Source: Anaerolineales bacterium
Lineage (GTDB): Bacteria; Chloroflexota; Anaerolineae; 4572-78; NAK82
Assembly (NCBI GenBank): GCA_020343875.1
Contig: CP070811.1
Location: forward strand, 3,418,419 to 3,480,618
Reading direction: 5' to 3'
DNA length: 62,200 bases
The notes beneath the pieces were generated by a model. It was not told the DNA's origin and made no database searches. It saw nothing but the letters and a program-made list of their open reading frames with translations. A program made the translations under genes and the position numbers. Positions 1 to 9,099 of the stretch are shown in pieces (positions within the stretch are counted from its first letter, which is position 1; every line of letters begins with the position of its first letter).

Positions 1-1
1 A

Positions 2-253
2 TTGAGGAAGGATGAGGGGGGACGGCATACGCCTTTCTTCAAGGGCTATCGGCCGCAGTTTTACATTCGGACCATGGATGTGACCGGGGCGGTGGAGTTG
101 CCGGAGGGAGTAGAGATGGTGATGCCTGGGGACAACGTGAACCTGAAGGTGCAGTTGATCGTGCCGGTGGCGTTGGAAGCTGGGAGCCGGTTTGCCATCC
201 GGGAGGGTGGCCGAACGGTTGGGGCTGGCGTCATCACCAAGATCATCGAGTAA
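2..253 (+). CDS. tuf: Elongation factor Tu, C-terminal end (partial)
   Basis: This is the last 83 codons of EF-Tu, the GTPase that delivers aminoacyl-tRNA to the ribosome. The start lies outside the window. The reading frame covers most of the C-terminal beta-barrel (domain 3). The conserved block [16 protein letters not shown] sits near the beginning of the fragment, then the VMPGDN turn and the terminal [15 protein letters not shown] stretch with a short tail ending in KIIE. The gene is followed by a GC-rich hairpin and then by rpmG, secE and nusG, the classic arrangement for tuf. Identification is secure from the motifs and the neighbours. Confidence 0.97.
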   Translation: MRKDEGGRHTPFFKGYRPQFYIRTMDVTGAVELPEGVEMVMPGDNVNLKVQLIVPVALEAGSRFAIREGGRTVGAGVITKIIE

Positions 254-361
254 TAAATCCCGAAGAGTTGACTGGACGGCCAGTCGTATCCAGTTGATTG
301 ACTGCATGGGTTTACTTGCCGCCCATCAAGCCTGAACCAACTGACCGTTAGAAAGGAGTCA

Positions 362-403
362 GGGGGGCGAGAGACATTTTCTTTATCCTCTCCGCCCCCT
401 TTT
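362..403 (+). terminator. Hairpin with T tract between tuf and rpmG
   Basis: A G-rich arm (362-373) pairs with a C-rich arm (388-399) with one bulged base, and four T residues follow at 400-403. This looks like a rho-independent terminator or attenuator after tuf. It lies only about 10 nt before the rpmG start, so read-through or an internal promoter must feed rpmG. Confidence 0.6.
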
Positions 404-412
404 AGACGAAAA

Positions 413-577
413 ATGGCAAAGAAAGCGGTACGGATAGTGGTCACTCTGGCCTGCACCGAATGTCGGGAGCGGACCTATACATCTGAAAAGAACCGACGTA
501 ACGATCCGACTCGTCTTGAGCTAGAGAAATTCTGTCCGCGGTGTCGTACTCATACCTTGCATCGTGAGACCAAGTAG
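413..577 (+). CDS. rpmG: 50S ribosomal protein L33
   Basis: A 54-residue protein beginning [10 protein letters not shown], with a zinc-ribbon-like pair of cysteine knuckles: CTEC at residues 14-17 and CPRC at 41-44. This is the zinc-binding (C+) form of bacterial L33, a small protein of the large ribosomal subunit. The length and the order tuf-rpmG-secE-nusG fit the family. The ATG at 413 has no Shine-Dalgarno sequence immediately in front of it. A good one (GAAAGGAG) lies about 55 nt upstream, on the far side of the terminator-like hairpin. The gene is easy to miss because of its size. Confidence 0.93.
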   Translation: MAKKAVRIVVTLACTECRERTYTSEKNRRNDPTRLELEKFCPRCRTHTLHRETK

Positions 578-639
578 TGACTGTCGTTTGCAGGCGCATC
601 GCGTCTCGCACCTGTCTGAGAGCCTCAGTGCTTGCATTG

Positions 640-667
640 GACCACAGTCCAGGGGTGGGCTGTGGTC
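640..667 (+). terminator. Possible terminator hairpin after rpmG
   Basis: Arms 640-650 and 657-667 form an 11-bp stem (GACCACAG core with one G-U pair) around a 6-nt loop. The following bases (ATTGTTG) are only moderately T-rich, so it may be a weak terminator or an RNA-processing signal. The rest of 578-815 shows no tRNA or convincing ORF. Confidence 0.4.
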
Positions 668-815
668 ATTGTTGAGTGGTTTATCGGATAGGCATATGGA
701 GTGCCATTTAAAGCCGGCCAAGGCAGGTCTTCCCCTTTCTTGGGGGTGATCTCTGGACGACCCAAGAGACAAGCTGATCAAGCCCATGGCGGGACAGAAC
801 AGGAGCTAGCCCAAC

Positions 816-1124
816 GTGGCCAAAGCAACTAGCAAGACTGAACAAACCCTTTCTGCTCGTCTGATCGAGCCCATCGTGCGCTATCTCAGAGATACTCGTG
901 CAGAGTTGCGCAAAGTGACGTGGCCCAGCCGAGAAGAGGCATGGAATCTTACCCTGATTGTGCTGGGCACGACGGTGGCCATGTCCATCATCTTGTATGG
1001 TAGTGATTTGGTCTTTTCCCAAGTCATGGAGGGTATCATCACCAGCAACCTGCTGTGGATTGGGGTAGGCGTCCTCTTGGTTATTGGTGGCGTGGCAGTC
1101 GTCTATTTCGCTGGGCGTGAGTGA
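816..1124 (+). CDS. secE: Preprotein translocase subunit SecE
   Basis: A 102-residue protein with a charged N-terminal half and one C-terminal transmembrane helix. The diagnostic SecE block RAELRKVTWPSREEA is at about residues 29-43, followed by a hydrophobic segment at about 48-68 and a second hydrophobic stretch near the C-terminus. SecE is the small essential subunit of the SecYEG channel in the cytoplasmic membrane. The start is GTG with AGGAGC about 10 nt upstream; an ATG at 786 runs into a stop after seven codons. It sits directly before nusG, as in most bacteria. Confidence 0.95.
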   Translation: MAKATSKTEQTLSARLIEPIVRYLRDTRAELRKVTWPSREEAWNLTLIVLGTTVAMSIILYGSDLVFSQVMEGIITSNLLWIGVGVLLVIGGVAVVYFAGRE

Positions 1125-1167
1125 TCTTGCAGGCACTCAGTTCCAGCCTGCCAGGAATGGATTACAG

Positions 1168-1938
1168 ATGATGATTGAATCGATGGAACCAGACCAGAGC
1201 GAAGATCTGGTCATACTAGATGACCCAGAGACTGACGACTTAGTGCCGGCAGAAGCGATTCTCGAGGATGAAGCTGCCAGTGCTGACAATGACGCCTTGG
1301 CGACCACTGACGTGGCAGCTGAAGTCGATGTCGCTGACAGTGCCGAGGGCGCTGAAGCCGCCCCTGAGACTGCCGAGGAAGAGGTAGAAGCAGAGAAAGA
1401 GCCTGAACGCCCAGAAGGTGTTGCCTGGTACGTGGTTCATAGTTATTCGGGTTATGAGAACAAGGTCAAGAAGAACCTGGAGCACCGTATTGATTCGATG
1501 GGTATGCAGGATCAAATCTTTCAGGTAGTCGTGCCTACCGAAGAAGAGGTGGAATTGAGGGACGGTCAGCGCCGTACCACAGAGCGACGTGTCTTTCCGG
1601 GTTACATCTTGGTTGAGATGTTGATGAACGACGATACCTGGTACGCGGTACGAAATACGCCTGGCGTTACTGATTTTGTGCGATCGGGTACCAAGCCCAT
1701 TCCTCTGCGTCAGGAAGAGGTGGACAAAATCCTCAAACGTATGGAGGCTGAGGCGCCCACTATCAAAGTTAGTTTCAGTGAGGGGCAGAAGGTGCGCATT
1801 GTTGATGGGCCTTTCGAAGATTTCATGGGTACGGTGGATGCCATTGATGCCGACCGTGCTCGTGTACGTGTACTGGTAAACATGTTTGGCCGCGAGACAC
1901 CGGTAGAAGTAGACTTTTTGCAGGTTGAGCGAGTGTAG
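1168..1938 (+). CDS. nusG: Transcription termination/antitermination protein NusG
   Basis: NusG binds RNA polymerase and couples it to the ribosome or Rho. The NGN domain begins at WYVVHSYSGYE, followed by the RRVFPGYILVEM motif and a C-terminal KOW domain with VRIVDGPFEDFMG. The protein starts with roughly 80 residues rich in Glu, Asp and Ala before the NGN domain, making it longer (about 256 aa) than the usual 180 aa. Similar acidic extensions are common in Chloroflexota and other deep-branching groups. The start is one of two adjacent ATG codons (1168 or 1171). The frame stays open further upstream into secE, but that part does not look like NusG. Confidence 0.93.
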   Translation: MMIESMEPDQSEDLVILDDPETDDLVPAEAILEDEAASADNDALATTDVAAEVDVADSAEGAEAAPETAEEEVEAEKEPERPEGVAWYVVHSYSGYENKVKKNLEHRIDSMGMQDQIFQVVVPTEEEVELRDGQRRTTERRVFPGYILVEMLMNDDTWYAVRNTPGVTDFVRSGTKPIPLRQEEVDKILKRMEAEAPTIKVSFSEGQKVRIVDGPFEDFMGTVDAIDADRARVRVLVNMFGRETPVEVDFLQVERV

Positions 1939-2060
1939 AAATCGCTTGATTTGATGCCAGGCATGCCGTGTTTGGCAACGGGATGCACTGGTTAAATAAT
2001 GGCCCTGCGACGTGGGTATCGTTTGCCTGGCGACGTGGGTACTGTGGAGGATTAATTCGA

Positions 2061-2486
2061 ATGGCTAAGAAAGTAAAGGCAATTGTCAAATTGCAGATCC
2101 CGGCGGGTAAGGCCAACCCAGCACCACCGGTGGGCCCGGCTCTGGGTCAGCATGGCTTGAACATTATGGCCTTTTGCAAGGAGTACAACGCTCGCACTGC
2201 GAGTATGATGGGGTCCATCATCCCGGTTGAAATCACCGTATATCAGGATCAAACATTTACCTTCGTTACCAAGACTCCACCTGCCAGCGACTTGCTCCGA
2301 AAGGCGGCTGGCGTCGAGAAGGGGTCTGGTGAGCCAAACCGGGCGAAGGTGGGAACTGTTACCCGAACCCAGGTTCGTGAGATCGCCGAACAAAAGATGA
2401 AAGACTTGAATGCCGTAGACGTTGAAGGGGCAATGCGCCAAGTAGAGGGCAGCGCGCGGAGCATGGGAATCAGCATTGTTGACTGA
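2061..2486 (+). CDS. rplK: 50S ribosomal protein L11
   Basis: A 141-residue protein with the full L11 pattern: [25 protein letters not shown] at the start, [15 protein letters not shown], then the C-terminal rRNA-binding domain ending GTARSMGI-like (here [12 protein letters not shown]). L11 binds the GTPase-associated centre of 23S rRNA with L10 and L12. The ATG at 2061 has TGGAGG 11 nt upstream. The gap after nusG holds a 12-bp direct repeat (GCGACGTGGGTA twice, around 2010-2041). Confidence 0.97.
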   Translation: MAKKVKAIVKLQIPAGKANPAPPVGPALGQHGLNIMAFCKEYNARTASMMGSIIPVEITVYQDQTFTFVTKTPPASDLLRKAAGVEKGSGEPNRAKVGTVTRTQVREIAEQKMKDLNAVDVEGAMRQVEGSARSMGISIVD

Positions 2487-2542
2487 TTACTATATCTGTG
2501 GGAGGACGTTGCGTCCGTTATGACCACCAGGAGGTTTTGAAA

Positions 2543-3256
2543 ATGCCTACACGAGGCAAGAAGTATCGAGAGGCTGCAAAGCTCATTGACCGGGAGAAAG
2601 CCTATTCGCCAGAAGAGGCGATGGAACTCGTTAAGAAGGTCTCGTATACCAATTTTGACGCGACCGTAGAAGTTCATTTGAGGATGGGATTGGACCCCCG
2701 CCATGCCGACCAGCAGGTCCGAAGCACTGTTTCGTTGCCTCATGGTACAGGTAAACAGGTGCGCGTGCTTGTATTCGTGGAGGGCGAGGGCGAAAAGATA
2801 GCTGAAGAGGCAGGCGCCGACTACGTTGGCAGTGATGACCTGATCCAGAAGATTCAGGGGGGCTGGTTCGAGTTTGATGTGGCTGTGGCCACCCCGCCGA
2901 TGATGGGCAAGGTAGGTCGCATGGGTAAAGTCCTCGGGCCTCGGGGGCTTATGCCCAGCCCCAAGGCGGGCACAATTGTGCCGGCTGAAGACCTGGGACG
3001 AGTGGTAAGGGAACTCAAGGCTGGACGTGTGGAGTTTCGCCTTGACAAGACTGCCAACATTCATGTTCCTATTGGCAAGGTCAGTTTTTCACAGCAGCAG
3101 TTGGCGGAGAACTTTGCTGCCCTGATGGAAGCTGTACAGCGTGCTAAGCCTGCGGCAGCCAAAGGGCAGTACATCCGACGTGTCACCATTGCACCTGCCA
3201 TGGGACCTGGTGTCAAACTCGACGTTTTCCAGGCTTCGCAGTTGGAAACGGTTTAG
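2543..3256 (+). CDS. rplA: 50S ribosomal protein L1
   Basis: A 237-residue L1 protein of the large-subunit stalk region and, in many bacteria, a translational repressor of its own operon. The segment with the family signature [20 protein letters not shown] is at about residues 127-146, and the N-terminal [12 protein letters not shown] is typical. The chosen ATG has the strong site CAGGAGG about 8 nt upstream; 15 additional upstream codons are open but not L1-like. It follows rplK by 56 nt and is separated from rplJ by the L10 leader. Confidence 0.97.
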   Translation: MPTRGKKYREAAKLIDREKAYSPEEAMELVKKVSYTNFDATVEVHLRMGLDPRHADQQVRSTVSLPHGTGKQVRVLVFVEGEGEKIAEEAGADYVGSDDLIQKIQGGWFEFDVAVATPPMMGKVGRMGKVLGPRGLMPSPKAGTIVPAEDLGRVVRELKAGRVEFRLDKTANIHVPIGKVSFSQQQLAENFAALMEAVQRAKPAAAKGQYIRRVTIAPAMGPGVKLDVFQASQLETV

Positions 3257-3329
3257 TGTTTCGTTTGAGATTTGCACGCGACGGACTATAGCCCGTCGCT
3301 CGCGGGGCCCCCGCGTAAGCGTTGGAAAT

Positions 3330-3502
3330 TGTTTTGCCCAATTGAATACAAGGGGCCAGAGACAGCAGGCGTGTCAGATGACGCTTAAACTGCCAGTGTT
3401 TCAGGCAGACCTGCCGAGGCAAGGGATGACACAACACCATTGCGGTCTATTGCAGTGGGGAGTAGGACGTCTTTGCATCGGCAGCTGCAAAGACGTTTTT
3501 TT
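3330..3502 (+). ncRNA. Ribosomal protein L10 leader (autoregulatory mRNA leader)
   Basis: The rplA-rplJ gap (3257-3650) contains the hallmarks of the L10 leader RNA: the kink-turn-type block GACAGCAGG (3361-3369), then GCTTAAA (3383-3389) and CCTGCCGAGG (3410-3419). In this family the L10(L12)4 complex binds the leader and shuts down rplJL expression. Here a strong intrinsic terminator (3468-3502) follows at once, which points to transcription attenuation rather than simple translational control. The motifs were recognised by eye; a covariance-model search for the L10_leader family would confirm the boundaries. Confidence 0.85.
3468..3502 (+). terminator. Attenuator terminator in the rplJL leader
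   Basis: A perfect 10-bp stem (CGTCTTTGCA, 3468-3477, with 3486-3495) and an 8-nt loop are followed by seven T residues (3496-3502). It lies 150 nt before rplJ and directly downstream of the L10-binding motifs. Confidence 0.88.
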
Positions 3503-3650
3503 GACGGCGTAGCAGGTTGCCCAAAGAGGTTTCGAGTAAGGCACGTGTGAAGCACAGGTACCGTTGCGTGAAATCTTAGGTAAACCAAGACGCCCAACCG
3601 CAAAAGCGGATTTTCAGAGAGAATCGACCATAGAAAGGAGGTGATACAGC

Positions 3651-4190
3651 TTGGCCATTTCACGCGAAAAGAAAGAACAACTGGTTAATAGTTACGCTGA
3701 CAAGTTCTCGCGCAGCAATGCGATATTCCTCACGGACTATCGCGGACTCACCGTGTCGGAAATGGAAACGCTTCGTGCCAAGGTCCGGGAGGTTGGGGGA
3801 GGATATAGCATTGTCAAGAATACCTTGGCTATGCGTGCCTTGCAAGTCGCCAACTTGCCTGCACCCGAGGATATGCTCAAAGGCCCCACGGCCATCAGCT
3901 TCGCGTTTGGCGAAGCGCCGCCCTTGGCCAAAGTTCTAGACGACTTCGCCAGAGATACCAAGGTATTGCAGATCAAAGGCGGCTTGATGGAAGGCAAGCT
4001 GCTGAGCCCGGGACAAGTCAACTCGCTGGCCAACATGCCGCCGCGAGAGGTAATTCTTGCTCAATTGTTGGGTGTTATTCAGCAACCGGGCAACCGCTTG
4101 GCCGGCGTTGTCAATGCTACCGGCAACAAGTTAGCAGCGACTATTAAGGCCTATGCCGAAAAGTTGGAAGGTGCCGGGGCCGGCGCATAG
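3651..4190 (+). CDS. rplJ: 50S ribosomal protein L10
   Basis: A 179-residue L10, the base of the ribosomal stalk to which L7/L12 dimers attach. Visible landmarks are the N-terminal SREKKEQLVNSYADKF, the central FLTDYRGLTVSEME strand and YSIVKNTLAMRA. The C-terminal helix KLAATIKAYAEKLE is the docking site for L12. The start is TTG: a near-perfect Shine-Dalgarno sequence (AAAGGAGGTGA) ends 7 nt before it and no ATG or GTG is available in frame. The preceding leader suggests autogenous control. Confidence 0.96.
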   Translation: MAISREKKEQLVNSYADKFSRSNAIFLTDYRGLTVSEMETLRAKVREVGGGYSIVKNTLAMRALQVANLPAPEDMLKGPTAISFAFGEAPPLAKVLDDFARDTKVLQIKGGLMEGKLLSPGQVNSLANMPPREVILAQLLGVIQQPGNRLAGVVNATGNKLAATIKAYAEKLEGAGAGA

Positions 4191-4253
4191 TGCGCTGTGG
4201 CCCCGACCAACTCAAAATAAAACTTCATCTATGTTTTGTAGGAGGTAAACACA

Positions 4254-4637
4254 ATGGCTGATTTAGAGAAAATCGCCGAGGAAATTCAGGGACTGACCCT
4301 GCTTGAAGCTTCAGAATTGGTCAAGTTGCTGGAGGAGAAGCTGGGCGTGACTGCAGCGGCGCCTATGGCAGTGGCGGCTGCGATGCCGGGCGCGCTTGCG
4401 GCGGCTGCCGAGGAAGTGGAAGAGCAGACCGAATTTGACGTGATGCTGACCGAAATCGGTGCCAAGAAGATCCAGGTCATCAAGGTGGTGCGCCAGTTGA
4501 CGAACTTGGGCCTCAAAGAATCCAAGGAACTGGTTGATGGAGCGCCCAGCGCCGTGTTGCAAGGCGTCTCCAAGGAAGCAGCCGAAGATGCCAAAACCAA
4601 GCTCGAAGCCGAAGGCGCCACCGTTCAACTCAAGTAA
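4254..4637 (+). CDS. rplL: 50S ribosomal protein L7/L12
   Basis: A 127-residue stalk protein. An N-terminal dimerisation region (about 1-40) is followed by an Ala-rich hinge (about 41-62). The conserved C-terminal domain has [21 protein letters not shown] and [13 protein letters not shown]. It recruits translational GTPases such as the adjacent tuf product. The ATG has TAGGAGG 9 nt upstream. It is the last gene of the cluster and is followed by a clear terminator. Confidence 0.97.
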   Translation: MADLEKIAEEIQGLTLLEASELVKLLEEKLGVTAAAPMAVAAAMPGALAAAAEEVEEQTEFDVMLTEIGAKKIQVIKVVRQLTNLGLKESKELVDGAPSAVLQGVSKEAAEDAKTKLEAEGATVQLK

Positions 4638-4649
4638 GTAACCTGCAAA

Positions 4650-4679
4650 CAGAGCCACCCAGCGCGGGTGGCTCTGTTT
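4650..4679 (+). terminator. Rho-independent terminator of the rplJL operon
   Basis: An 11-bp perfect stem (CAGAGCCACCC 4650-4660 with 4666-4676), a 5-nt loop and then TTT. It ends the ribosomal protein operon. A second small hairpin (GCCTGA 4702-4707 with 4714-4719) follows and may serve the convergent gene. Confidence 0.88.
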
Positions 4680-4780
4680 GTGACACCAACGGCTATTGGG
4701 AGCCTGATATACTTCAGGCGGCCTTTTGGGTCTCGTCAGGCAAAGTCCTTGATGGGTGTGCAGCCAATAATAGGCTCTTG

Positions 4781-7279
4781 TCATTCCTGCAGCTTTTTCA
4801 CCAAATCGACGTATTTTTGCGTTAGCGCTTTAGCTTGGTCCTGTGAAGCCGATTCGGCGTAAATTCGAAACAGCGGGTAATCCGGGTCAGGCAGTACGAG
4901 CACCCAATCCGTCTCATTGAGCGTGATTTTTACGCCATCGGTTGTTTCTACCTGGCTGCGTCGGCTGTGCTCGTTGAGCCGCCGCATTACCAAGCCCTTC
5001 ACCTCCCATGGGCATGAGACCTGGCTTTGGGCCACTTTAAATGGGGGCAGCTCAGCTATGACTTGTTGGAGGGTCGTCTGTTGCGTGGCCAGGAATTCTA
5101 AGAGTTTGGCTATAGCCATTAGCCCATCACTGGCACATTGAAACTCTGAAAATATGAAATTGCCGTTGCCATCGGCGGCCATTGTAACCGAAGTTTCGCA
5201 AGCTACTTTGGTTAAGGTATGCGAGTCAACCTTGGTGCGAATGACATGGCCGCCGTGTTGATCGGCGATTTGCTCGAACACATTGGGCATTGTCACTGGC
5301 ACGGCAACAGTTGCCCCGGGTATAGCACGGAAAGCCAGTTTGGCTATCGCCGCTGCGGCTGTAGTGTTTTCCAGGCGGTTTCCCTGATTATCCACCAGGA
5401 AAATCTTCTCCCCTCCTACGTCCAACCGCACCCCGATGTTCGTGCTAAGAGCTGAGGCGATAAGGCCTAAGCGCTCAAGGGCAGCTTGGAATGCGTGAGG
5501 TTGAATTGCCATGCGTGTTTCGTCAATGTTGGCGTTGAGGGCGACCACATTACAATTTAGCTTGCTGAGAATGCCCGGCAGCACCGCCGAAATGGGGGCG
5601 TTGGCGTAATCGACCACGATGTAGAATTGTGCGTTCCGAATGGCGTCGTAATTGATGGCTCGCAGAAAGCCCTCCGTGTACCGTTCCACAACTTGCGGGG
5701 CATAGTTGATAGTACCGATTTCATCCAGGTACACGCGTCGAAAATCTTCACGGAAGAAGACCTGCTCCACGTGACGTTTTTGGGCATCATCCAGGTTATG
5801 TCCTGTGGAGTCTATGAAGCGAATGTCGACCACTCGTTGGTCGTAAGGAGAAAGGCGAACATGGACACCAGCAACCGCATCTGAGTGGTGGGTGTAGTAA
5901 CGCGCAACAGGGATAGGCTGAGTACCCAGGTCCCACGCGTTGACGCCAGCCGACGGCAGGCCTGAGATTATGGCGCGCTTCAACATGCGTGGGCTGCGAT
6001 GGGGGTCTCGGTTTATGGTGATTAACGACCCTTTGGGCAATGTGGCACCAAAAGCTGCTCCCAGGCGCGCTGCGAATTCGGGCGTTAGATCCACGTTTAC
6101 TACCCCGGTCACCCCATATCGGCCGAAGAGCACGCGCCGGCCTTGTGACCCCCAAATGATGCTACTTTTGACTGTGGCCCCCGGCTCTATTTCTTTGCCA
6201 GGCCAGATTTTTACGTTCGGGTGGATTACTGCCCCCTCACCGATGAGAGAGTGATCACCTACCACAGTGCCTTCGAAGAGCACCGCCTTAGCTTTGAGGT
6301 TGCATTGTCGAGAAATGACCGATCCGCGCACCTCGGCTGCCTCGCCCACGTAGCAGTTCCGCCAGATCACAGATCGCTCGATTTGAACCCGGTTGTCGAC
6401 AATGGTGTAGTCGCGTATCACCGCCGGTCCATGGATGACCACCCCTCCCTTAATCTTAACTTCATTTCCCAGGTAGAGTGGTCCGTACAGGGCAGCATCA
6501 GGTGCGATTTCCACGCCTTGGCCGACCCATACTCCCCCGCCGATATGATTCCCCATTTTGATGTGACGCACTTTACCTTCCAGTACATCCGTGGTAGCTT
6601 TCATATAAGCTTGAATGTTGCCTATGTCACACCAATATCCATCGGTCACGTAGCCGAAAAGTGGCGCACCTTTGCTCAACAGGGCTGGGAAAACATCTTG
6701 CGAAAAATCGTACTGCGCGTCGGGCTCCAGCAGGTCCAGTACTTCGGGTTCCAGGACGTAGACTCCGGTGTTGACAGTGTCAGAGATGACCTGGCCCCAG
6801 CTTGGTTTCTCCAGGAATTGGGTAATATGTCCCTCACCGTCAGTGGTGACTATGCCGTATTCCAGTGGACTGGTGACAGACTTGAGGGTCAGGGTGGCCA
6901 GTGATCTATGCTCGCGGTGAAATCGGAAGATGTCGGATAGATCAATGTCAGCTACGTCGTCACCGCTGATGACCAGAAAGGGCTCGTCCAGGTAACGCTG
7001 TGCATTTTTCACGCTACCTGCTGTGCCCAGCGGCACTTCTTCCACGGCGTAGTGGATGGTCAGCCCCACGCTACTTCCGTCTCCGAAGTAATCTTGGATG
7101 AGGTCCGCCAGGTATTGAACGGTGATGACGACTTCAGAGAAGTTGTGACGTTTGAGCAGGTCGAGGATATGAGCCAACACTGGCTTATTGACAAGGGGTA
7201 CCATGGGTTTGGGGCGACCAACTGTCAAGGGGCGAAGCCTTGATCCGGAGCCTCCTGCCATTACCACTGCTTTCATCAT
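4781..7279 (-). CDS. Sugar nucleotidyltransferase fused to a degenerate phosphomannomutase-like domain
   Basis: An 832-residue fusion. Residues 1-240 form a nucleotidyltransferase with [11 protein letters not shown] (9-19), KPMVP and GDD (106-108); this domain makes NDP-sugars, probably GDP-mannose or a dNDP-glucose type. Residues about 245-380 form a left-handed beta-helix of hexapeptide repeats. Residues about 385-832 align with phosphomannomutase/phosphoglucomutase. The mutase active site is altered: the usual TASHNP loop reads RLSPYD (475-480), and the metal-binding DGDGDR loop reads LDVGGEK (619-625), lacking the metal-binding aspartates. The mutase half is therefore probably non-catalytic and may bind sugar phosphate as a regulatory domain. 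Two adjacent ATG codons are possible starts. Transcribed alone, divergent from zwf. Confidence 0.85.
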   Translation of the reverse strand: MMKAVVMAGGSGSRLRPLTVGRPKPMVPLVNKPVLAHILDLLKRHNFSEVVITVQYLADLIQDYFGDGSSVGLTIHYAVEEVPLGTAGSVKNAQRYLDEPFLVISGDDVADIDLSDIFRFHREHRSLATLTLKSVTSPLEYGIVTTDGEGHITQFLEKPSWGQVISDTVNTGVYVLEPEVLDLLEPDAQYDFSQDVFPALLSKGAPLFGYVTDGYWCDIGNIQAYMKATTDVLEGKVRHIKMGNHIGGGVWVGQGVEIAPDAALYGPLYLGNEVKIKGGVVIHGPAVIRDYTIVDNRVQIERSVIWRNCYVGEAAEVRGSVISRQCNLKAKAVLFEGTVVGDHSLIGEGAVIHPNVKIWPGKEIEPGATVKSSIIWGSQGRRVLFGRYGVTGVVNVDLTPEFAARLGAAFGATLPKGSLITINRDPHRSPRMLKRAIISGLPSAGVNAWDLGTQPIPVARYYTHHSDAVAGVHVRLSPYDQRVVDIRFIDSTGHNLDDAQKRHVEQVFFREDFRRVYLDEIGTINYAPQVVERYTEGFLRAINYDAIRNAQFYIVVDYANAPISAVLPGILSKLNCNVVALNANIDETRMAIQPHAFQAALERLGLIASALSTNIGVRLDVGGEKIFLVDNQGNRLENTTAAAAIAKLAFRAIPGATVAVPVTMPNVFEQIADQHGGHVIRTKVDSHTLTKVACETSVTMAADGNGNFIFSEFQCASDGLMAIAKLLEFLATQQTTLQQVIAELPPFKVAQSQVSCPWEVKGLVMRRLNEHSRRSQVETTDGVKITLNETDWVLVLPDPDYPLFRIYAESASQDQAKALTQKYVDLVKKLQE

Positions 7280-7346
7280 GTACCTGCCTCATCGTCTAAT
7301 GTCTGCCATAACTATACCATAGATAAAGAAATGAGTAAACACGGTT

Positions 7347-7375
7347 TTGCCCCTGTTTTGCCTTTCCGGTAGAAT
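7347..7375 (+). promoter_or_regulatory. Putative sigma-70 promoter for zwf
   Basis: TTGCCC (7347-7352), a 17-bp spacer and TAGAAT (7370-7375). Transcription would begin near 7382, leaving a 5' untranslated region of about 210 nt that includes the palindrome at 7456-7483. Confidence 0.45.
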
Positions 7376-7455
7376 TAGATTTGTGGTATGCGACACGTGG
7401 AATCGGGTATCCAATATCAAAACCCTGGCTTGTGGTTGCGGGTCTCCGGAGGGCC

Positions 7456-7483
7456 GGTGCGTCCCAGATTTAGGGGACGCACC
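7456..7483. repeat. Short palindrome with flanking direct repeats
   Basis: A perfect 10-bp inverted repeat, GGTGCGTCCC (7456-7465) with 7474-7483, around AGATTTAG. It resembles the ends of the larger repeats at 21936 and 45907 with the middle deleted. The 8-bp direct repeat GGAGGGCC lies immediately to the left (7448-7455) and 2 nt to the right (7486-7493), which looks like a target duplication. Confidence 0.5.
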
Positions 7484-7595
7484 CTGGAGGGCCTGATGGA
7501 GTGCATCAATGGCTTCTGTCGTTCCAGCAGCGCTCAGGTAAGAAACTCATTGCTGGGGGCGTCAAATTAAGGAGTGGAATCGGATTGAAGGTTGA

Positions 7596-9098
7596 ATGAG
7601 AGACCAGGGGGATTGGCAGAAGATGCAAGACCCAGTCAATGCAAATGCACCACCCACTACCATTGTTATCTTCGGTGCTTCAGGCGATCTAACCCGACGT
7701 AAGCTGATACCCGCGTTGTTTAATCTCCATCGCAAAGACCGCCTGCCAACCAACACGCGCGTGGTCGGTTTCGCGCGCCGGCCCTACACTCACGAGGATT
7801 TCCGAGCCCGATTGCGCGATGGGGCGGACCAGTTCGCGGGTGGGGTAGACGAGAACGACTGGCAGAACTTCGCTGCTAACCTGTGGTACGTGCGTGGTGA
7901 TCTCCGCAGGCACACCAGCTATGAGGGTTTGCAGGCCTCGTTGCGCGAATTGGAGGATGGGCCGGCGCAGCGGTTGTACTACTTGGCGACCGCGCCGGAG
8001 TTTTATGTGCCTATCATCCAAAACCTGGGCGCGTTGGGCATGGCCCAGCATACCGAGGGCTGGCGGCGCCTTGTGGTGGAGAAGCCCTTTGGACACGATT
8101 GGGCCTCGGCCCGTGCCCTCAATCAGGCCGCCCACACCGTCTTTGATGAAAATCAGGTGTATCGCATCGATCATTACCTGGGCAAAGAGACGGCACAGAA
8201 CATCCTATTTTTCCGCTTCGCCAACACCATTTTTGAGCCAGTGTGGAACCGCCGCTACGTGGACCACGTCCAGATTACCGTCGCCGAGAGCGTGGATGTG
8301 GGCCATCGGGCTGGCTATTACGACCAGGCGGGTGTATTGCGGGATATGTTTCAGAACCACCTGCTGCAATTGTTGACCCTGGTGGCTATGGAGCCGCCTG
8401 CCTCTTTCAACGCCGATGCGGTGCGTAATGAAAAGATCAAGGTGCTGTCGGCCATTCAGCCTATCTCTCCTGCCGACGTTGTGCATGCCCAATACCGGGG
8501 CTACTTTCAGACACCTGGCGTTGCGCCCGATTCGTGTACGCCCACCTATGCTGCCGTCAGGCTATTCCTCAACAACTGGCGTTGGCAAGGTGTACCCTTT
8601 TATCTGCGCTCTGGCAAGGCGCTGGCCAAAAAATCCACTGAGATCACCATCGAGTTCCAGCGCCCACCTCACGTGATGTTCGACCTGCCTCCTGACCATC
8701 GGCTGACGCCCAACATCTTTTCGCTATGTATCCAGCCTGACGAGGGCATTCGTCTCAAATTCCAGACCAAAGTGCCTGATTCGGCTCAGGCCATGCGCTC
8801 GGTTGACATGGAGTTTCACTATCACTCCTCTTTTGAGGGTATGTTACCTGATGCCTATGAGCGTCTGTTGCTGGATGCGTTGCTTGGGGATGCTTCCCTG
8901 TTCGCTCGTAGCGACGAGATAGAGATGGCCTGGCACCTGGTTGATCCGATTGTGCAACTCTGTCAGCAGCCAGAAGCGCCTCCGCTGACGAGCTATGAGC
9001 CGGGTAGTTGGGGGCCGGTCGAGGCGGATCAGCTCATGGCCCGCGATGACCGGACCTGGCGACAGGGCTGTAGCGAATACAGTGCGAAGGCGGGTTGA
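7596..9098 (+). CDS. zwf: Glucose-6-phosphate 1-dehydrogenase
   Basis: This enzyme oxidises glucose-6-phosphate to 6-phosphogluconolactone with NAD(P)+, the entry step of the oxidative pentose phosphate pathway. The N-terminal dinucleotide-binding motif is [10 protein letters not shown] (27-36). The substrate and active-site block RIDHYLGKE is at about residues 189-197. The length of about 500 aa is normal. The start could be the ATG at 7596 or the one at 7623 ([10 protein letters not shown]), which has a purine-rich AGGGGGA upstream; neither is decisive. The gene ends 1 nt before pgl, so the two are almost certainly translated together. Confidence 0.95.
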   Translation: MRDQGDWQKMQDPVNANAPPTTIVIFGASGDLTRRKLIPALFNLHRKDRLPTNTRVVGFARRPYTHEDFRARLRDGADQFAGGVDENDWQNFAANLWYVRGDLRRHTSYEGLQASLRELEDGPAQRLYYLATAPEFYVPIIQNLGALGMAQHTEGWRRLVVEKPFGHDWASARALNQAAHTVFDENQVYRIDHYLGKETAQNILFFRFANTIFEPVWNRRYVDHVQITVAESVDVGHRAGYYDQAGVLRDMFQNHLLQLLTLVAMEPPASFNADAVRNEKIKVLSAIQPISPADVVHAQYRGYFQTPGVAPDSCTPTYAAVRLFLNNWRWQGVPFYLRSGKALAKKSTEITIEFQRPPHVMFDLPPDHRLTPNIFSLCIQPDEGIRLKFQTKVPDSAQAMRSVDMEFHYHSSFEGMLPDAYERLLLDALLGDASLFARSDEIEMAWHLVDPIVQLCQQPEAPPLTSYEPGSWGPVEADQLMARDDRTWRQGCSEYSAKAG

Positions 9099-9099
9099 G

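Larger units (their letters stand above)
7280..7595. other. Divergent intergenic region upstream of zwf
   Basis: This 316-bp gap separates two divergently transcribed genes. It contains a plausible promoter for zwf at 7347-7375 and a short palindrome at 7456-7483. A 60-codon open frame at 7388-7570 has no visible domain and is probably not a gene. Confidence 0.6.

Noticed and set aside
578..815. Possible tRNA-Trp between rpmG and secE
   Set aside because: Many genomes have tRNA-Trp here, but no CCA anticodon loop, T-loop or acceptor stem could be built. Only a hairpin (640-667) is present.
2249..3064. 271-codon open frame on the minus strand over rplK and rplA
   Set aside because: It is antisense to two clear ribosomal protein genes, has no ribosome binding site and no recognisable domain; codon bias of the plus strand explains it.
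7388..7570. 60-codon frame upstream of zwf
   Set aside because: It spans the palindrome and repeat region, has no ribosome binding site and no family resemblance.
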